From Elioraea tepida (GTDB taxonomy: Bacteria > Pseudomonadota > Alphaproteobacteria > Acetobacterales > Acetobacteraceae): a stretch of DNA of 64,000 nucleotides. The notes beneath the pieces are model-generated. The model searched no databases, was not told the DNA's origin, and saw only the letters and a program-made list of their open reading frames with translations. Every line of letters begins with the position of its first letter. The first letter of the stretch is position 1. The stretch lies in the NCBI RefSeq assembly GCF_019203965.1, contig NZ_CP076448.1, positions 1,813,001-1,877,000 on the forward strand. The letters are read 5' to 3'. Position numbers and translations under genes: made by a program. Shown here piece after piece: positions 25,704 through 36,063 of the stretch.

Positions 25704-27926
25704 TCAATCCTGGGCCATGCGGTCAGGCCGCTCGCGCCCCTGCCCCGCGGTGGGGATCGAGGCGGGGCCATGGAGGGCGCTGCCGCGGCCGGAGAGAGAG
25801 GGGTTGGTCATGAAGTACTCGTGCGCAGAGAACGCGCCCTCCCCGGCGCGGACGCGGGTATAGACCCCGTCCGCGCCGAGCGTCCAGGACTGCGCCTCGT
25901 CCTTGAGGTTCACCACCATGATCTGGTCGAGGATCTGCGCGTGCACGGTGGGGTTGAAGATCGGCGCCATCGCCTCGACGCGCCAATCCATGTTGCGCGC
26001 CATCCAGTCGGCCGAGGAGATGAACACCGCCGCCTCGCGCGAGGGCATCGGGTGGCCGTTGCCGAAGGCGAAGATGCGCGCGTGCTCGAGGAACCGCCCG
26101 ACGATGCTCTTGACCCGGATGGTCTCGGACAGCCCCGGAACGCCCGGGCGCAGGCAGCAGATGCCGCGGCAGACGATCTCGATCACCACCCCCGCCTGCG
26201 AGGCGCGGTAGAGGTGATCGATCAGCGTCTCGTCGACGAGGCTGTTCATCTTGAGCCAGATGGTCGCGGGGCGGCCTGAGCGCGCGAAGGCGATCTCGCG
26301 GTCGATCAGCTCGGCGAGCTTCGCGCGCATGGTCAGCGGCGCGAACGCCATCGCCTCCATCCGCGCTGGCCGCGCATAGCCCGTCATGAAGTTGAACAGA
26401 CGCGCGGCATCGCGCGTCAGCGCCGGGTCGCAGGTGAAGAAGGAGAGGTCGGTGTACACCCGCGCGGTGTAGGGGTGGTAGTTGCCGGTGCCGACATGGG
26501 CGTAGGAGCGCAGCACCTGGCCCTCGCGGCGCACCACAAGCGAGAGCTTGGCGTGCGTCTTGAGCTCGATGAAGCCGTAGACGACCTGCACGCCGGCCGC
26601 CTCCATCTCGCGCGCCCAGCGTATGTTCAGCTCCTCGTCGAACCGCGCCTTGAGCTCCACCATGGCGGTGACGATCTTGCCGTTCTCGGCCGCCTCGATC
26701 AGCGCCCGCACGATCGGGCTGTCGCGGCTCGTGCGGTAGAGCGTCTGCTTGATCGCCACCACGTTCGGGTCCTGCGCGGCCTGGCGCAGGAACTGCACCA
26801 CCACGTCGAAGCTCTCGTAGGGATGGTGGACGACGATGTCCTTGTGCCGGATCGCGGCGAAGCAGTCGCCGCCGAAATCGCGGATCCGTTCGGGAAAGCG
26901 CGGCGTGTAGGGGGTGAACAGGAGGTCGGGCCGATCATCGACGATGATCTGTTTCAGGTCTGCAACACCGAGGATGCCGTCGACCAGGAACACCTCCGTG
27001 CGCGGCGCGTCGAGCTCCGAGGTGACGAACTCGAGCAGGTCTGGCGGCATCGCGGCATTGACGGTGAGGCGAATGACGCGGCCGCGCCGGCGGCGCTTCA
27101 GCGCCGTCTCGTAGGAGCGGACGAGGTCCTCTGCCTCCTCCTCGAACTCGACATCGCTGTCACGGATCAGCCGGAAATAACCCTTTCCGGCGACCCGGTA
27201 GCCCGGAAAGAGCCGGTCGAGGAAGAGGCCGATCGCATCCTCGAGAGGCAGGAACCGGATCGAGGGCCCGGGAGCACCCGCCTCGGGCAGCCGGATGAAG
27301 CGCTCGACCTGGCCCGGGATAGGCAACAGGGCCCGCATCGCCGTGCCGTCATCCGCATGGGTGAGCTTCAGAACCATCACCAGGCCGAGCGAGGGGATGA
27401 ACGGGAAGGGGTGAGCCGGGTCGATCGCAAGCGGGGTCAGGACCGGAAAGATCCGCTCCATGAACCACTGTTCGAGCCAGGCACGGTCCTCCGCCCCGAG
27501 CTCGTCGGGCTCGACCACCGCAAGCCCCGCCCCGCGCAACAGGCGCGCGAGGTCGCGCCACACGCGCTGCTGCTCGACGATCAGCTTCTCCGCCTCGCGG
27601 TGGATGGCGGCGAGCTGCTGCGTCGGCGTCATCCCGTCGGGGCTCGGCTTCACCACGCCCGCGGCCGCCTGCCCGACGAGGCCGGCGACACGGACGGCGT
27701 AGAACTCGTCGAGGTTGGAGGCGGAAATCGAGACGAACCGCACCCGCTCGAGAAGCGGGTGGCGGGGATTGTTTGCCTCCTCGAGGACGCGGGTGTTGAA
27801 GGCGAGCCAGGAGAGCTCGCGGTTGATGAAGCGCTCGGGGCTCTGCATGAGGTCGGCCGGCCGGGGGTCGGTCCCGCCTCCCTCCGTGCCATCGACCGGC
27901 CTCGTGACCTCTCGCACGCGTGCCAT
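25704..27926 (-). CDS. ppk: Polyphosphate kinase 1
   Basis: The 740-residue enzyme reversibly polymerises the gamma phosphate of ATP into polyphosphate. The N-terminal domain begins [20 protein letters not shown] (about residues 32-51), followed by [15 protein letters not shown]. The head domain includes KKR-like [10 protein letters not shown]. The first catalytic domain has [17 protein letters not shown] and [14 protein letters not shown], then [11 protein letters not shown], whose His is the likely phospho-acceptor, and [12 protein letters not shown]. The second catalytic domain has [15 protein letters not shown]. The frame is open to 28076; ATG 27926 ([10 protein letters not shown]) gives the usual length. 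It sits between hda and ppx in a conserved minus-strand run. Confidence 0.96.
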   Translation of the reverse strand: MARVREVTRPVDGTEGGGTDPRPADLMQSPERFINRELSWLAFNTRVLEEANNPRHPLLERVRFVSISASNLDEFYAVRVAGLVGQAAAGVVKPSPDGMTPTQQLAAIHREAEKLIVEQQRVWRDLARLLRGAGLAVVEPDELGAEDRAWLEQWFMERIFPVLTPLAIDPAHPFPFIPSLGLVMVLKLTHADDGTAMRALLPIPGQVERFIRLPEAGAPGPSIRFLPLEDAIGLFLDRLFPGYRVAGKGYFRLIRDSDVEFEEEAEDLVRSYETALKRRRRGRVIRLTVNAAMPPDLLEFVTSELDAPRTEVFLVDGILGVADLKQIIVDDRPDLLFTPYTPRFPERIRDFGGDCFAAIRHKDIVVHHPYESFDVVVQFLRQAAQDPNVVAIKQTLYRTSRDSPIVRALIEAAENGKIVTAMVELKARFDEELNIRWAREMEAAGVQVVYGFIELKTHAKLSLVVRREGQVLRSYAHVGTGNYHPYTARVYTDLSFFTCDPALTRDAARLFNFMTGYARPARMEAMAFAPLTMRAKLAELIDREIAFARSGRPATIWLKMNSLVDETLIDHLYRASQAGVVIEIVCRGICCLRPGVPGLSETIRVKSIVGRFLEHARIFAFGNGHPMPSREAAVFISSADWMARNMDWRVEAMAPIFNPTVHAQILDQIMVVNLKDEAQSWTLGADGVYTRVRAGEGAFSAHEYFMTNPSLSGRGSALHGPASIPTAGQGRERPDRMAQD

Positions 27927-27972
27927 GCGGCCTCTCCGACGCTCGCGCCCCACCCGATGCGGCCGGATGACC

Positions 27973-28761
27973 CTAGCGCAGGTGCGGCTTTCCGGGCGAG
28001 GGATCAGGGCCGGGCGGCAGGGGCGTGTCATCCGCCGCGGCCGGGTCGGCTCCGGGCGCGTGCCCCGTGACGGCAAGGGCGTGGGCGAGTGCGGCCGCCG
28101 CGAGCTCGCGCGTCACCCGGCGACCGGCGGCGAGTGAGGCAGCGTCGAGGGCCTCGGCGAGGGCCTGGACGGCGGCGAAATCACGCGGCAGGCGAACCGC
28201 GAGCGCGGCCAGAAGGCGCGGCGGCACCACGAGCTGCCGATCCGCCATCAACTTAGCGAGCACCGCCTCGATCAGCGCCTCGTCAGGGGAGGCGATCGTT
28301 GCCGTCGCCGTGGCGGCGAGCCGCGAGCGGAGGTCGGCAAGCCCCGTCCGCCAGCGCGACGGCGGGGTACGGGCGGTCATCAGCACCGTGCCGCCCGCCT
28401 CCGACGCGGCATTGAGGAGATGCACCAGCGCCCGGCCCTGCGGCACGGCGTCGGCGTCCTCGACCAGGATCGCGCCGGAGGGGTCGGCGAGGTCGAACAG
28501 GCTCCGCGCCGAGGCGGCGGCGACGGCGGCTCCGGTGAGGGCGAGCGCCCCCGTCCGCTCCCGCCACACGGCGGCGAGATGGCTCTTGCCCGAGCCGGGC
28601 GGGCCGATCAGCGCGAGCCGACGCCCGGGCCAGTTGGGCCAGCGGTCGAGCCAGGCGCGGGCCTCGGCGTTCGCCGCCCCCGGAACGAAGTCCGCCGCGG
28701 CGTAGGAGAGTGCGGAGCAGAACGGCAGGGCGAGCTGCGCGCCGCGATCGGCCGGCGGCAT
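27973..28761 (-). CDS. hda: DnaA-related regulatory ATPase (Hda-like)
   Basis: This 262-residue AAA+ protein is shorter than DnaA and lacks DnaA's N-terminal and DNA-binding domains. It has an N-terminal clamp-binding-like QLALPF motif (residues 9-14), Walker [15 protein letters not shown] near 53, Walker [11 protein letters not shown] near 98, and sensor segments [12 protein letters not shown] and LRSRLA. In the family, Hda with the beta clamp stimulates ATP hydrolysis by DnaA to prevent over-initiation. The QLxLPF motif at the N-terminus supports this. The C-terminal tail is Pro/Asp-rich and not conserved. perM is 4 bases upstream, ppk 46 bases downstream. Confidence 0.9.
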   Translation of the reverse strand: MPPADRGAQLALPFCSALSYAAADFVPGAANAEARAWLDRWPNWPGRRLALIGPPGSGKSHLAAVWRERTGALALTGAAVAAASARSLFDLADPSGAILVEDADAVPQGRALVHLLNAASEAGGTVLMTARTPPSRWRTGLADLRSRLAATATATIASPDEALIEAVLAKLMADRQLVVPPRLLAALAVRLPRDFAAVQALAEALDAASLAAGRRVTRELAAAALAHALAVTGHAPGADPAAADDTPLPPGPDPSPGKPHLR

Positions 28762-28765
28762 CGTC

Positions 28766-29947
28766 TCAGCCGTCGCGGTCGTTGAACAGAGGGCTCGCGA
28801 GATAGCGTCGGAGCCAGAACCGCGCGATCACCCCGATCGCCGCCGCCGCAGGAACCGCGAGCAGAACGCCGAGGAAGCCGAAGGCGGCACCGCCGGCGAA
28901 CAGGGCGAAGATCACCCACACCGCGTGAAGCTGCACCCTGTCCCCGAGCAGGCGCGGATAGATGATGTAGCCCTCGACCGTATGTCCGATGACGAAGATC
29001 GCGGCGACGACCGCGACATCCTGCCAGGTCGGGAACTGCATCGCCGCCATGCCGATGCCGATCACGAAGCCGGTCAGCGTCCCGACATAGGGGATGAAGC
29101 TGATGATCCCCGCCGTCAGCCCGACGATCAGCCCGAGCTCGAGCCCGGCAAGCGTGAGCGCGACCGCATAGAAGGCGCCGAGCAGGAGGCAGATGATCGC
29201 CTGGCCGCGCACCCAAGCCGCGAGCACGCGGTCGATCTCGGCCGCGATCTGGCGCGTGGTGGCGAGGTAGCGGCGCGGGATCCAGCCGTCGATCGCAGCG
29301 AGCATCTTCGGCCAGTCGCGCAGAAGGTAGAAGGCGACGACAGGGGTAACGATGGCGAGCGCAAGAACGGTGAACAGCCGCGCGCCGCCGCCGATCAGCG
29401 TCCCCAAGGCGCCGGCGATCCAGCCGAGCATGCCCGCCGCCTGGCCGACGGCGAGCTCACGCAGGCGGCGGTCCACCACCTCCGGTCCGAGCGTATCGGC
29501 AAGCCACAACAGGCTCTCGGTGATCAGCACGCGGAGCGCGCCGACATAATCGGGGATCCGCGAGATCAGGATGGTCAGCTGCGCGAGCAGGAGCGGGTAG
29601 AACAGAAGCAGGAACAGGACGAACAGGGCGAACACGCCGGTCACGAGCAGGAAGGCGGCGAGACCGCGCGGCATGCCGATCGCCTCGAGCCGATCCGCCA
29701 GCGGGTCGAGCAGGTAGGCGATCAGAGCCGCCACCACGAAGGGAAGCAGGATCCCCGCGAAGAGGTGCAGCGCAAGCAGAAGCGCCGCCACCCCGACGGC
29801 GAACGCGATCAGGCGCTGCCGGCGCAGCCGCTCGGCAGGCCCTGGCCTCGCGGTTGTGCCCACGTCAGCGGTCGGCACGCTCGACCGCCCCAGGGTCGGC
29901 TCCCGCGCGTGGTCCTCCACCGGTTCGGGAGCGGTTCGCAGGCTCAT
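28766..29947 (-). CDS. perM: AI-2E/PerM family membrane permease
   Basis: This 393-residue protein has about eight hydrophobic segments and the AI-2E_transport pattern. The N-terminal cytoplasmic part is Pro-rich. It is followed by AGILLPFVVAALIAYLLDPL, ARLFTVLALAIVTPVVAFYL-type central segments, and GLTAGIISFIPYVGTLTGF near 290. The family includes autoinducer-2 exporter candidates and Na+/H+-antiporter-like proteins; the function of this one is unknown. The ATG at 29947 overlaps the stop of the upstream CDP-alcohol transferase gene by four bases. The frame is open much further upstream, but that is a shadow of the neighbouring gene. Confidence 0.9.
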   Translation of the reverse strand: MSLRTAPEPVEDHAREPTLGRSSVPTADVGTTARPGPAERLRRQRLIAFAVGVAALLLALHLFAGILLPFVVAALIAYLLDPLADRLEAIGMPRGLAAFLLVTGVFALFVLFLLLFYPLLLAQLTILISRIPDYVGALRVLITESLLWLADTLGPEVVDRRLRELAVGQAAGMLGWIAGALGTLIGGGARLFTVLALAIVTPVVAFYLLRDWPKMLAAIDGWIPRRYLATTRQIAAEIDRVLAAWVRGQAIICLLLGAFYAVALTLAGLELGLIVGLTAGIISFIPYVGTLTGFVIGIGMAAMQFPTWQDVAVVAAIFVIGHTVEGYIIYPRLLGDRVQLHAVWVIFALFAGGAAFGFLGVLLAVPAAAAIGVIARFWLRRYLASPLFNDRDG

Positions 29948-30537
29948 GCCGCGGCACCTCCGCCACGCACCCAGCGCGCCGCATAGGCGACGCCGGAGGC
30001 GAGCGTTGAGGCTGCCACCCCCCACACCAGCGCGTCCACCACGATCAGCGCCGGCACGCCATAGGCGTTGTCGAACAGCACGAGCGCAGCGAGCGCGATC
30101 TGCAGCGCCGTGTTCACCTTCGAGACCGGCAGCGGCCTGATCTCGGGCGGCGAGCCGAGCACGTAGAGCATGAGCACCCCGCCGACGATGAACACGTCGC
30201 GGAACACGACGAGGATCACGAGCCAATCGGCGAGCCGCCCCGTCAGCCCGAGCGTCACATAGACGGTGACGAGCAGCGCCTTATCCGCCACCGGGTCGAG
30301 CACGGCGCCGACCGCGGTCTGCGCGCCGAAGCGCTTGGCGATGTAGCCGTCCAACGCGTCCGAGACGCTGGCGGCGACGAACAGCCAGAAGGCGAGCACC
30401 ATTTCGCCCTTGAGGATCAGCCACACCGCGAGCGGCACGGCGCAGAGACGCGCGAGCGTGATCGCGTTCGGGATCGTGATCATGCCGCCGCGGCCGAGGC
30501 CTCGCCCCTCGCCCATCCCGCCGAGAACGGAGGTCAC
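29944..30537 (-). CDS. CDP-alcohol phosphatidyltransferase family protein
   Basis: A 197-residue membrane enzyme of the PgsA/cardiolipin-synthase family. The catalytic motif appears as SDALDGYIAKRFGAQTAVG then AVLDPVADKAL, giving D-x2-D-G-x2-A-K-x-...-G-x3-D-x3-D; the usual Arg after Ala is Lys, a variant common in this subfamily. About five membrane helices follow. It most likely makes phosphatidylglycerophosphate or a related phospholipid; the acceptor alcohol is not fixed by sequence. I used the GTG at 30537, which overlaps the DUF2066 stop; an ATG at 30483 (MITIPNAITLARL) matches the usual family N-terminus and is a good alternative. Confidence 0.88.
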   Translation of the reverse strand: MTSVLGGMGEGRGLGRGGMITIPNAITLARLCAVPLAVWLILKGEMVLAFWLFVAASVSDALDGYIAKRFGAQTAVGAVLDPVADKALLVTVYVTLGLTGRLADWLVILVVFRDVFIVGGVLMLYVLGSPPEIRPLPVSKVNTALQIALAALVLFDNAYGVPALIVVDALVWGVAASTLASGVAYAARWVRGGGAAA

Positions 30538-31208
30538 GGCATCAGGGTGAGCACAGGGCCGGTCGGGCCGTCGGCGAGGCGCAGCCCGGCCTGCTCGAGC
30601 GCCGCCGCGCCGGCCGCCCCGCCCGGCAGGGAGAGAGCGAGCCTCGCCTCCCGCCGCGACAGGGAGAGGAGCTCGTAGCCGCCGACCGCGGGGGCGTTGG
30701 CGAGGCGGCGGCGGAGCTCAACCCAGTCGTTCACCCCCTGGAGCGGAGCCGCGACCTCGAGCCGCGCAGCCGGGGCGCGCCCCGGCGTGGCGGCAAGGAG
30801 CGACCGGACCCGATCGGGGCGGAAGTTCACCGTCAGCGTCGCGGCATAGCGCGTGGCGCCGAGGCGTTCGTTCTCCACCTCGTAGCTCTCGACGAGCCGC
30901 TCGAGCTCGTCCGCGCTCACGGCGCCAAGGCGGGCCTCTTCCGCCGGCGCCTCGCGCGCGAGCAGAGCGAGCCAGGCGCTGCGGAGCCCAGCGGCGATCG
31001 CGCGCTCGCGGGCGGCGATCGCGGTCTCGGCCGTCGCCTCTGCTGCGATGCCGCTGACCGTGAAGCCCGCGCCTTGGGCCGAGGCGGTGGCAAGGGTGCC
31101 CGGGCGGGCGAGAGCGACCGCCGCCGCGGCCGCGGCCAGGACCGTGCGCCGCCACACCGGCCTGCGCGATGGGCGGCTGATTTCTCGTCCCCACGCCTCT
31201 ATTGTCAC
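30534..31208 (-). CDS. DUF2066 family exported protein
   Basis: This 224-residue protein has an N-terminal signal-like segment ([20 protein letters not shown] with a later ASAQG cleavage site). The DUF2066 body begins with [20 protein letters not shown], followed by [22 protein letters not shown] and [18 protein letters not shown]. The family is periplasmic/lipoprotein-associated and of unknown function; the gene commonly sits beside purM in proteobacteria, as here. The GTG at 31208 is the likely start. It is divergent from purM, with the two starts only about 80 bases apart, so the promoters must overlap or lie in that gap. Confidence 0.82.
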   Translation of the reverse strand: MTIEAWGREISRPSRRPVWRRTVLAAAAAAVALARPGTLATASAQGAGFTVSGIAAEATAETAIAARERAIAAGLRSAWLALLAREAPAEEARLGAVSADELERLVESYEVENERLGATRYAATLTVNFRPDRVRSLLAATPGRAPAARLEVAAPLQGVNDWVELRRRLANAPAVGGYELLSLSRREARLALSLPGGAAGAAALEQAGLRLADGPTGPVLTLMP

Positions 31209-31285
31209 GCGCGATCCCCCTGGGCTCGCGGCAGGCCGCCGCGCGGCCCGGCCGGAGCGCACCCCTTAGCCGATCGGAGGCAGAC

Positions 31286-32344
31286 ATCGCCAGCCTGACC
31301 TACCGTGACGCCGGCGTCGACATCGATGCGGGCGATGCTCTCGTGCGGCGGATCGCGCCGCTCGCCCGCGCCACCGCCCGTGCCGGAACGATCGGGGGCA
31401 TCGGCGGCTTCGGGGCGCTGTTCGACCCGAAGGCCGCCGGCTTCAAGGACCCGGTGCTTGTGGCCACCACCGATGGGGTGGGCACCAAGCTCAAGCTCGC
31501 GATCGAGATGGGACGGCACGCGACCGTCGGCATTGACCTCGTCGCGATGTGCGTCAACGACCTCGTGGTGCAGGGGGCGGAGCCGTTGTTCTTCCTCGAC
31601 TACTTCGCGACCGGACGGCTCTCGGTCGAGGAGGCGGCGACCGTGATCGGCGGCATCGCCGAAGCCTGCCGCGAGGCGGGCTGCGCCCTCGTCGGCGGCG
31701 AGACGGCCGAGCTCCCCGGCCTCTATGCCACTGGCGACTACGACCTCGCCGGCTTCGCCGTGGGCGCCGCTGAGCGCGGCGCGCTTCTGCCCGCGCCCGA
31801 TGTCGGTGCGGGCGACGTGGTGCTCGGCCTCGCCTCCTCGGGCGTGCATTCGAACGGCTTCTCTCTCGTGCGCCGGATCGTCGCCGCCGGAGGGCTCGGC
31901 TGGCACGCCTCCGCCCCCTTCGCGCCCGGCCAGACGCTCGGCGAGGCACTGCTCACGCCGACGCGGATCTACGTCCGGTCCCTGCTCGCGGCGCATCGCG
32001 CGGGGCTGATCAAGGCCGCCGCCCACATCACCGGCGGCGGACTTGTCGGCAACCTGCCGCGCGTGTTGCCGGCCGGAACCGTCGCCGTGCTCGACGCCGC
32101 CGCCTGGACGCCGCCCCCCGTGTTCGGCTGGCTCGCACGGACGGGCGGGGTGGCGCCCGAGGAGATGCTGCGGGTATTCAACTGCGGCATCGGCATGGCA
32201 GTGGTGGTGGCGGCGGAGAAGGCAGAAGCGGCGCGGCAGCGTCTCGAGGCTGAGGGCGAGCGCGTGGTGGCGATCGGCAGGATCGAGCCCGGAACGGGCG
32301 AGGCCTCGGTCGCGATCGCGCCGCCGCCCGGCTGGTTCGGCTGA
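31286..32344 (+). CDS. purM: Phosphoribosylformylglycinamidine cyclo-ligase, start uncertain
   Basis: This enzyme (352 residues from 31286) closes the imidazole ring to give AIR in purine synthesis. Motifs are intact: [17 protein letters not shown] at the N-terminus, [16 protein letters not shown] near 70, [12 protein letters not shown] near 145, and [17 protein letters not shown]. The start is odd. The conserved N-terminus is preceded by GGAGG (31276-31280), but the codon five bases later is ATC (31286), not ATG/GTG/TTG. The nearest standard in-frame start is TTG 31202, which would add 28 unconserved residues and run into the start of the divergent gene. CTG 31295 is another option. A sequence error is possible. 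Confidence 0.9.
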   Translation: MASLTYRDAGVDIDAGDALVRRIAPLARATARAGTIGGIGGFGALFDPKAAGFKDPVLVATTDGVGTKLKLAIEMGRHATVGIDLVAMCVNDLVVQGAEPLFFLDYFATGRLSVEEAATVIGGIAEACREAGCALVGGETAELPGLYATGDYDLAGFAVGAAERGALLPAPDVGAGDVVLGLASSGVHSNGFSLVRRIVAAGGLGWHASAPFAPGQTLGEALLTPTRIYVRSLLAAHRAGLIKAAAHITGGGLVGNLPRVLPAGTVAVLDAAAWTPPPVFGWLARTGGVAPEEMLRVFNCGIGMAVVVAAEKAEAARQRLEAEGERVVAIGRIEPGTGEASVAIAPPPGWFG

Positions 32345-32355
32345 CCGGCGAGGCC

Positions 32356-33000
32356 ATGGAGCGCGTTCCCGTCGCGGTTCTGATCAGCGGCCGCGGCAGC
32401 AACATGCGGGCGCTTGTCGCGGCCGCCGCGCGGCCTGACTATCCCGCGCGGATCGTGCTCGTGCTGTCGAATGTCGAGGGCGCCCCCGGACTTGCCCATG
32501 CCGAAGCGTCGGGCATCCCGACCCTGACCATCCCCCACCGCGCCTTCGGGCGTGACCGCGAGGCGCATGAGCGGGCGGTCGATGCGGCGCTGCGGAAGGA
32601 GGGCGTCGGACTCGTCTGCCTTGCCGGCTACATGCGGCTCCTGACGCCGTTCCTCGTGCGCGCCTGGGCGGGGCGCATGCTCAACATCCACCCCTCGCTC
32701 CTGCCGGCCTTCCCGGGGCTCGATACCCATGCGCGCGCTCTCGCCGCCGGGGTGAAGCTTCATGGCTGCACCGTCCACCACGTGACCGAGGCGATGGACG
32801 AGGGGCCGATCGTCGCCCAGGCCGCTGTGCCGGTGCTGCCGGGCGACACCGAGGCCTCGCTCGCCGCACGCGTGCTCGCCGCCGAACACCGCCTCTACCC
32901 CGCAGCCCTCGCCCTCGTCGCCCGGGGCGAGGCGGGCGTGCCGGCGCCAGGAGAGTCGCTGCTCGCCAACCCCTTGCCGCTCTCCACCGACGACGTTTAG
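32356..33000 (+). CDS. purN: Phosphoribosylglycinamide formyltransferase
   Basis: The 214-residue enzyme transfers a formyl group from 10-formyl-THF to GAR. It has the N-terminal phosphate-binding VLISGRGSNMRALV (residues 7-20) and the catalytic NIHPSLLPAFPGLDTHARAL near 108-127 with Asn and His. TVHHVTEAMDEGPIVAQAAV follows near 137-156, with the catalytic Asp. It lies 11 bases downstream of purM, forming the usual purMN pair. It ends with TAG at 32998-33000, which also forms part of a candidate -10 box for the following small gene. Confidence 0.96.
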   Translation: MERVPVAVLISGRGSNMRALVAAAARPDYPARIVLVLSNVEGAPGLAHAEASGIPTLTIPHRAFGRDREAHERAVDAALRKEGVGLVCLAGYMRLLTPFLVRAWAGRMLNIHPSLLPAFPGLDTHARALAAGVKLHGCTVHHVTEAMDEGPIVAQAAVPVLPGDTEASLAARVLAAEHRLYPAALALVARGEAGVPAPGESLLANPLPLSTDDV

Positions 33001-33003
33001 AAC
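32974..33003 (+). promoter_or_regulatory. Candidate promoter for the COX IV-like gene
   Basis: TTGCCG at 32974-32979 and TAGAAC at 32998-33003 have an 18-base spacer. The -10 box includes the purN stop codon. Transcription would start near 33010, leaving a leader of about 30 bases to ATG 33039. Confidence 0.35.
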
Positions 33004-33038
33004 CGCGGCAAACTGCAATGGAACGACAGGTTGAGACG

Positions 33039-33203
33039 ATGGCGGAGCACGGAGCAGGCGCAGTGACGGCGGGCGAGAGCGCTGCCGAGACGGAGCTGAT
33101 CGCCGAGCGCCAGGCGATGTTCGGCGGGTTCACCACCTTCACAACCTACGCGGTCGCCGCTGTGGCCGCGGTGCTGATCCTGCTCGCGATCTTCCTTCTC
33201 TGA
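33039..33203 (+). CDS. aa3-type cytochrome c oxidase subunit IV-like small protein
   Basis: A 54-residue protein with a charged N-terminal half (ETELIAERQAMFGGF) and a single membrane helix to the C-terminus (YAVAAVAAVLILLAIFLL). This matches the small alphaproteobacterial aa3-oxidase subunit IV pattern, in which E-R-x-M-x-x-GF precedes one helix. It would be an accessory inner-membrane subunit of terminal oxidase; no other oxidase gene is near. ATG 33039 is preferred to ATG 33018, which adds MERQVET and has no clear ribosome binding site. It converges with ndk after about 46 bases. Confidence 0.7.
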   Translation: MAEHGAGAVTAGESAAETELIAERQAMFGGFTTFTTYAVAAVAAVLILLAIFLL

Positions 33204-33249
33204 CCCGGGGCGCGACCGCGCCGAGGGCGTCGGCCCGCTCAGCCCGGCC

Positions 33250-33672
33250 TCAGCCGACGATCTCTGAGCCCGCGAAGAAGTAGGCGATCTCTGCCGCCGC
33301 TGTTTCGGGGCTGTCGGAGCCGTGCACGCTGTTGGCCTGGATGCTCTCGCCGTAGAGCTTGCGGATCGTGCCTTCGGCCGCTTTGGCCGGATCGGTCGCC
33401 CCCATCAGCTCGCGGTTCCGCGCCACCGCGTTCTCTCCCTCGAGCACCTGCACCACGACGGGGCCGGAGCACATGTAGTCGACGAGCTCGTGGAAGAATG
33501 GGCGAGAGGCGTGCACGGCGTAGAAGGTCTTCGCCTGCTGGCGGCTCATCCAGATTCGCTTCTGCGCGACGATCCTGAGCCCCGCCTCCTCGAAGATCGC
33601 GTTGATCTTCCCGGTGAGGTTGCGGCGCGTCGCATCCGGCTTGATGATGCTGAAGGTGCGCTCGATGGCCAT
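33250..33672 (-). CDS. ndk: Nucleoside diphosphate kinase
   Basis: The 140-residue enzyme balances NTP pools by transferring phosphate through an active-site histidine. It begins [16 protein letters not shown] (Lys near 12 contacts ATP) and has the active-site segment [16 protein letters not shown] near residues 115-130 with the phospho-histidine. The C-terminus [10 protein letters not shown] fits this size class. The frame is open far upstream to 34983, but that is the antisense of the ABC-F gene; ATG 33672 is preceded by GGGACGGGGG. The upstream minus-strand region overlaps the ABC-F promoter area, so the two are divergently transcribed. Confidence 0.96.
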   Translation of the reverse strand: MAIERTFSIIKPDATRRNLTGKINAIFEEAGLRIVAQKRIWMSRQQAKTFYAVHASRPFFHELVDYMCSGPVVVQVLEGENAVARNRELMGATDPAKAAEGTIRKLYGESIQANSVHGSDSPETAAAEIAYFFAGSEIVG

Positions 33673-33798
33673 CCCCCGTCCCTTTGGCGTGTTTCCGATG
33701 CGCGCGCCTCTACGCCAAGGCCCGGGAAAAGGAAAGCCGCCACGCTCTTCCGCCGCCGCGCGGGTCGAGGCTAGACCCGTGCCCATGGGCTGCGGGCC

Positions 33799-36063
33799 AT
33801 GACCATCCTCACCTTGCGCGAGGCGACGATCCGCGTCGCTGGCCGGACGCTTCTCGCGGGGGCCGATTTCACCCTCGAGGCGGGGCGGCGTGTCGGCCTC
33901 GTCGGCCGCAACGGCGCGGGCAAATCGACGCTTCTGAAGGCGATCGCGGGCGAACTCTCGCTCGATGGCGGCACGCTCGCTCTCTCCCCGCGCGTCCGGC
34001 TCGGACGCGTGGCGCAGGAGCCGCCTTCGGGAGAGGCGTCGGTTCTCGACACCGTGCTTGCGGCCGATGTCGAGCGCGCACGCCTGCTTGCGGAGGCCGA
34101 GACGGCGCCGCCCGAGCGGCTCGGCGAAATCCATGACCGTCTGCGCGCGATCGGCGCGGACGCCGCACCCGCGCGTGCGGCCGCGACCCTCGCGGGCCTC
34201 GGCTTCGATACGCACGCGCAGGCGCGGCCCATCGGCTCGTTTTCGGGGGGGTGGCGGATGCGCGCCGCACTCGCCACCGCTCTGTTCCTCGAGCCCGATC
34301 TGTTGCTCCTCGACGAGCCGACCAACCATCTCGACCTCGAAGCGACGCTCTGGCTCGAGGGCTGGCTCGCCCGTTTCTCCGGTGCGGCGATCATCGTCAG
34401 CCACGACCGTTCCCTGCTTGATTCGGCCGTGCATGCGATCGCCCATCTCGAGCGGGGGAAGATCACCGTCACCCCGGGCGGCTTCACCGAGTTCGTCAGG
34501 CTGCGCACCGAACGGGCCGAGCGCCAGGCGGCCGAGGCGGCGCGAATCTCCGCCCGTCGCGCCGAGCTGCAGGCCTTCGTCGATCGCTTCCGCGCCAAGG
34601 CCTCGAAGGCCCGCCAGGCGCAGAGCCGTCTCAAGGCGATCGCGCGCCTGCCGGTGATCGAGGCGGTGGTCGAGGAGGCGCCCGCGCACTTTTCCTTCCC
34701 GGAGCCCGAGCCGCTTCCGCCCCCGATCCTCGCCGCCGATCGCGCCGCCGTCGGCTACGGCGCGAGGCCGGTGCTCGAGAACCTCTCCTTCCGGATCGAC
34801 CAGGACGACCGGATCGCTCTCCTCGGCCGCAACGGCAATGGCAAGTCGACGCTCGCCAAGCTGCTTGCCGGCCGGCTCGCACCGCTGAAGGGTTCGCTCT
34901 TCCGCGCGCCGAAACTCAAGGTCGGCTACTTCGCCCAAAGTCAGGAGGAGGAGCTCGCCCTCTCCGAGACGCCGATCGACCACATGGCGCGCGCCCTGCC
35001 GCGCGCCACGACGCAGGAGGTGAGAGCTCAGCTCGCCCGTTTCGGCCTCGACGCGGACCGAGCCGGGACGAAGGTCGGCGCGCTCTCCGGCGGCGAGAAG
35101 GCGCGGCTCCTGCTCGCGCTCGCCACGCGCGACTCACCGGGGCTTCTGATCCTCGACGAGCCGACCAACCATCTCGACATCGATGCCCGCGAGGCGCTGG
35201 TGCGCGCACTCGCCGCGTATTCCGGAGCGGTGGTGCTGATCAGCCACGACCCGCACCTGATCGAGCTTGTGGCCGATCGCCTCTGGCTTGTCGCCAACGG
35301 CACCGTCTCGCCCTTCGAGGGCGACCTCGACGACTACCGCGCTCTGCTCGCCGAGCGGTCGCGCCCGCAAGCGGGGGCGCAGCGCGGCGGGGCGCGGGCT
35401 GAGGATCGCCGCGCCCGTGCCGAGGCGCGCGCCGCCCTCGCGCCGCTGCGCCGCCAGGTCGCGGAGGCGGAACGGGTGATCACTGAGCTCGCCGCTGAAC
35501 GCGCCGCTCTTGAGGCACGGCTTGCCGATCCGAGGCTCTACGAGGGCGGCGGCCAGGCGGCGGAGATCGCCCGCGCCAACGCCCGACTCGCCGCGATCGC
35601 GCGCGAGACCGCCGCCGCTGAGGAGGCTTGGCTCGAGGCGCAGGCCGCGCTCGAAGCGGCCGAGCGACGCCCCCGTCAACCGATCGGCAACCCTTGGTCG
35701 CAACACTCGCGTCCGTTTCAGGACGGAGAACGCGACCATGCGCCATTTCAGGATCGGCCTTGTCGCTTCGGCGCTTCTTGCGCTCGTCGCGCCGCGCGAG
35801 GCCAACGCGCAGTGGCGCGAGCCCGACCGCACCCTGCCCGCCCACCCCTCCTCCTGCACGGTCGCGCGGGTGATCGACGGCGACACCCTCCAGTGCACCG
35901 ACGGCCGCCGGATACGCCTCCGCGGCATCGATGCTCCGGAGCGTGGCGAGCGCGGGCACCGCGCCGCGACCGAGGCGCTCAGGCGCCGCGTCGAGGGCAG
36001 GAGCGTGACCGTCACGCCGCACCACATAAACCGCGGCCGCATCGTCGCGGACGTGACGGTTGA
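33799..36063 (+). CDS. ABC-F family ATPase with abnormal C-terminal extension
   Basis: A soluble protein with two ABC domains and no membrane segment. Domain 1 has Walker [10 protein letters not shown] (residues 36-44), signature [13 protein letters not shown] near 145 and [16 protein letters not shown] charged linker follows ([20 protein letters not shown]). Domain 2 has [12 protein letters not shown] near 350, [14 protein letters not shown] near 435 and [14 protein letters not shown]. Uup/EttA-type ABC-F proteins act on ribosomes. A coiled-coil-like tail ends near residue 630, where relatives stop, but the frame runs to a stop at 36063, giving 754 residues. The last 125 are Arg/Pro/Ala-rich, and 108 of them overlap the nuclease gene in another frame. 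A lost stop or a frameshift near 35690 is likely. Confidence 0.9.
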   Translation: MTILTLREATIRVAGRTLLAGADFTLEAGRRVGLVGRNGAGKSTLLKAIAGELSLDGGTLALSPRVRLGRVAQEPPSGEASVLDTVLAADVERARLLAEAETAPPERLGEIHDRLRAIGADAAPARAAATLAGLGFDTHAQARPIGSFSGGWRMRAALATALFLEPDLLLLDEPTNHLDLEATLWLEGWLARFSGAAIIVSHDRSLLDSAVHAIAHLERGKITVTPGGFTEFVRLRTERAERQAAEAARISARRAELQAFVDRFRAKASKARQAQSRLKAIARLPVIEAVVEEAPAHFSFPEPEPLPPPILAADRAAVGYGARPVLENLSFRIDQDDRIALLGRNGNGKSTLAKLLAGRLAPLKGSLFRAPKLKVGYFAQSQEEELALSETPIDHMARALPRATTQEVRAQLARFGLDADRAGTKVGALSGGEKARLLLALATRDSPGLLILDEPTNHLDIDAREALVRALAAYSGAVVLISHDPHLIELVADRLWLVANGTVSPFEGDLDDYRALLAERSRPQAGAQRGGARAEDRRARAEARAALAPLRRQVAEAERVITELAAERAALEARLADPRLYEGGGQAAEIARANARLAAIARETAAAEEAWLEAQAALEAAERRPRQPIGNPWSQHSRPFQDGERDHAPFQDRPCRFGASCARRAARGQRAVARARPHPARPPLLLHGRAGDRRRHPPVHRRPPDTPPRHRCSGAWRARAPRRDRGAQAPRRGQERDRHAAPHKPRPHRRGRDG

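Noticed and set aside
33204-33249. A terminator between the COX IV-like gene and ndk
   Set aside because: GGCGCG-ACC-GCGCC can form a short stem, but no T-run follows on either strand.
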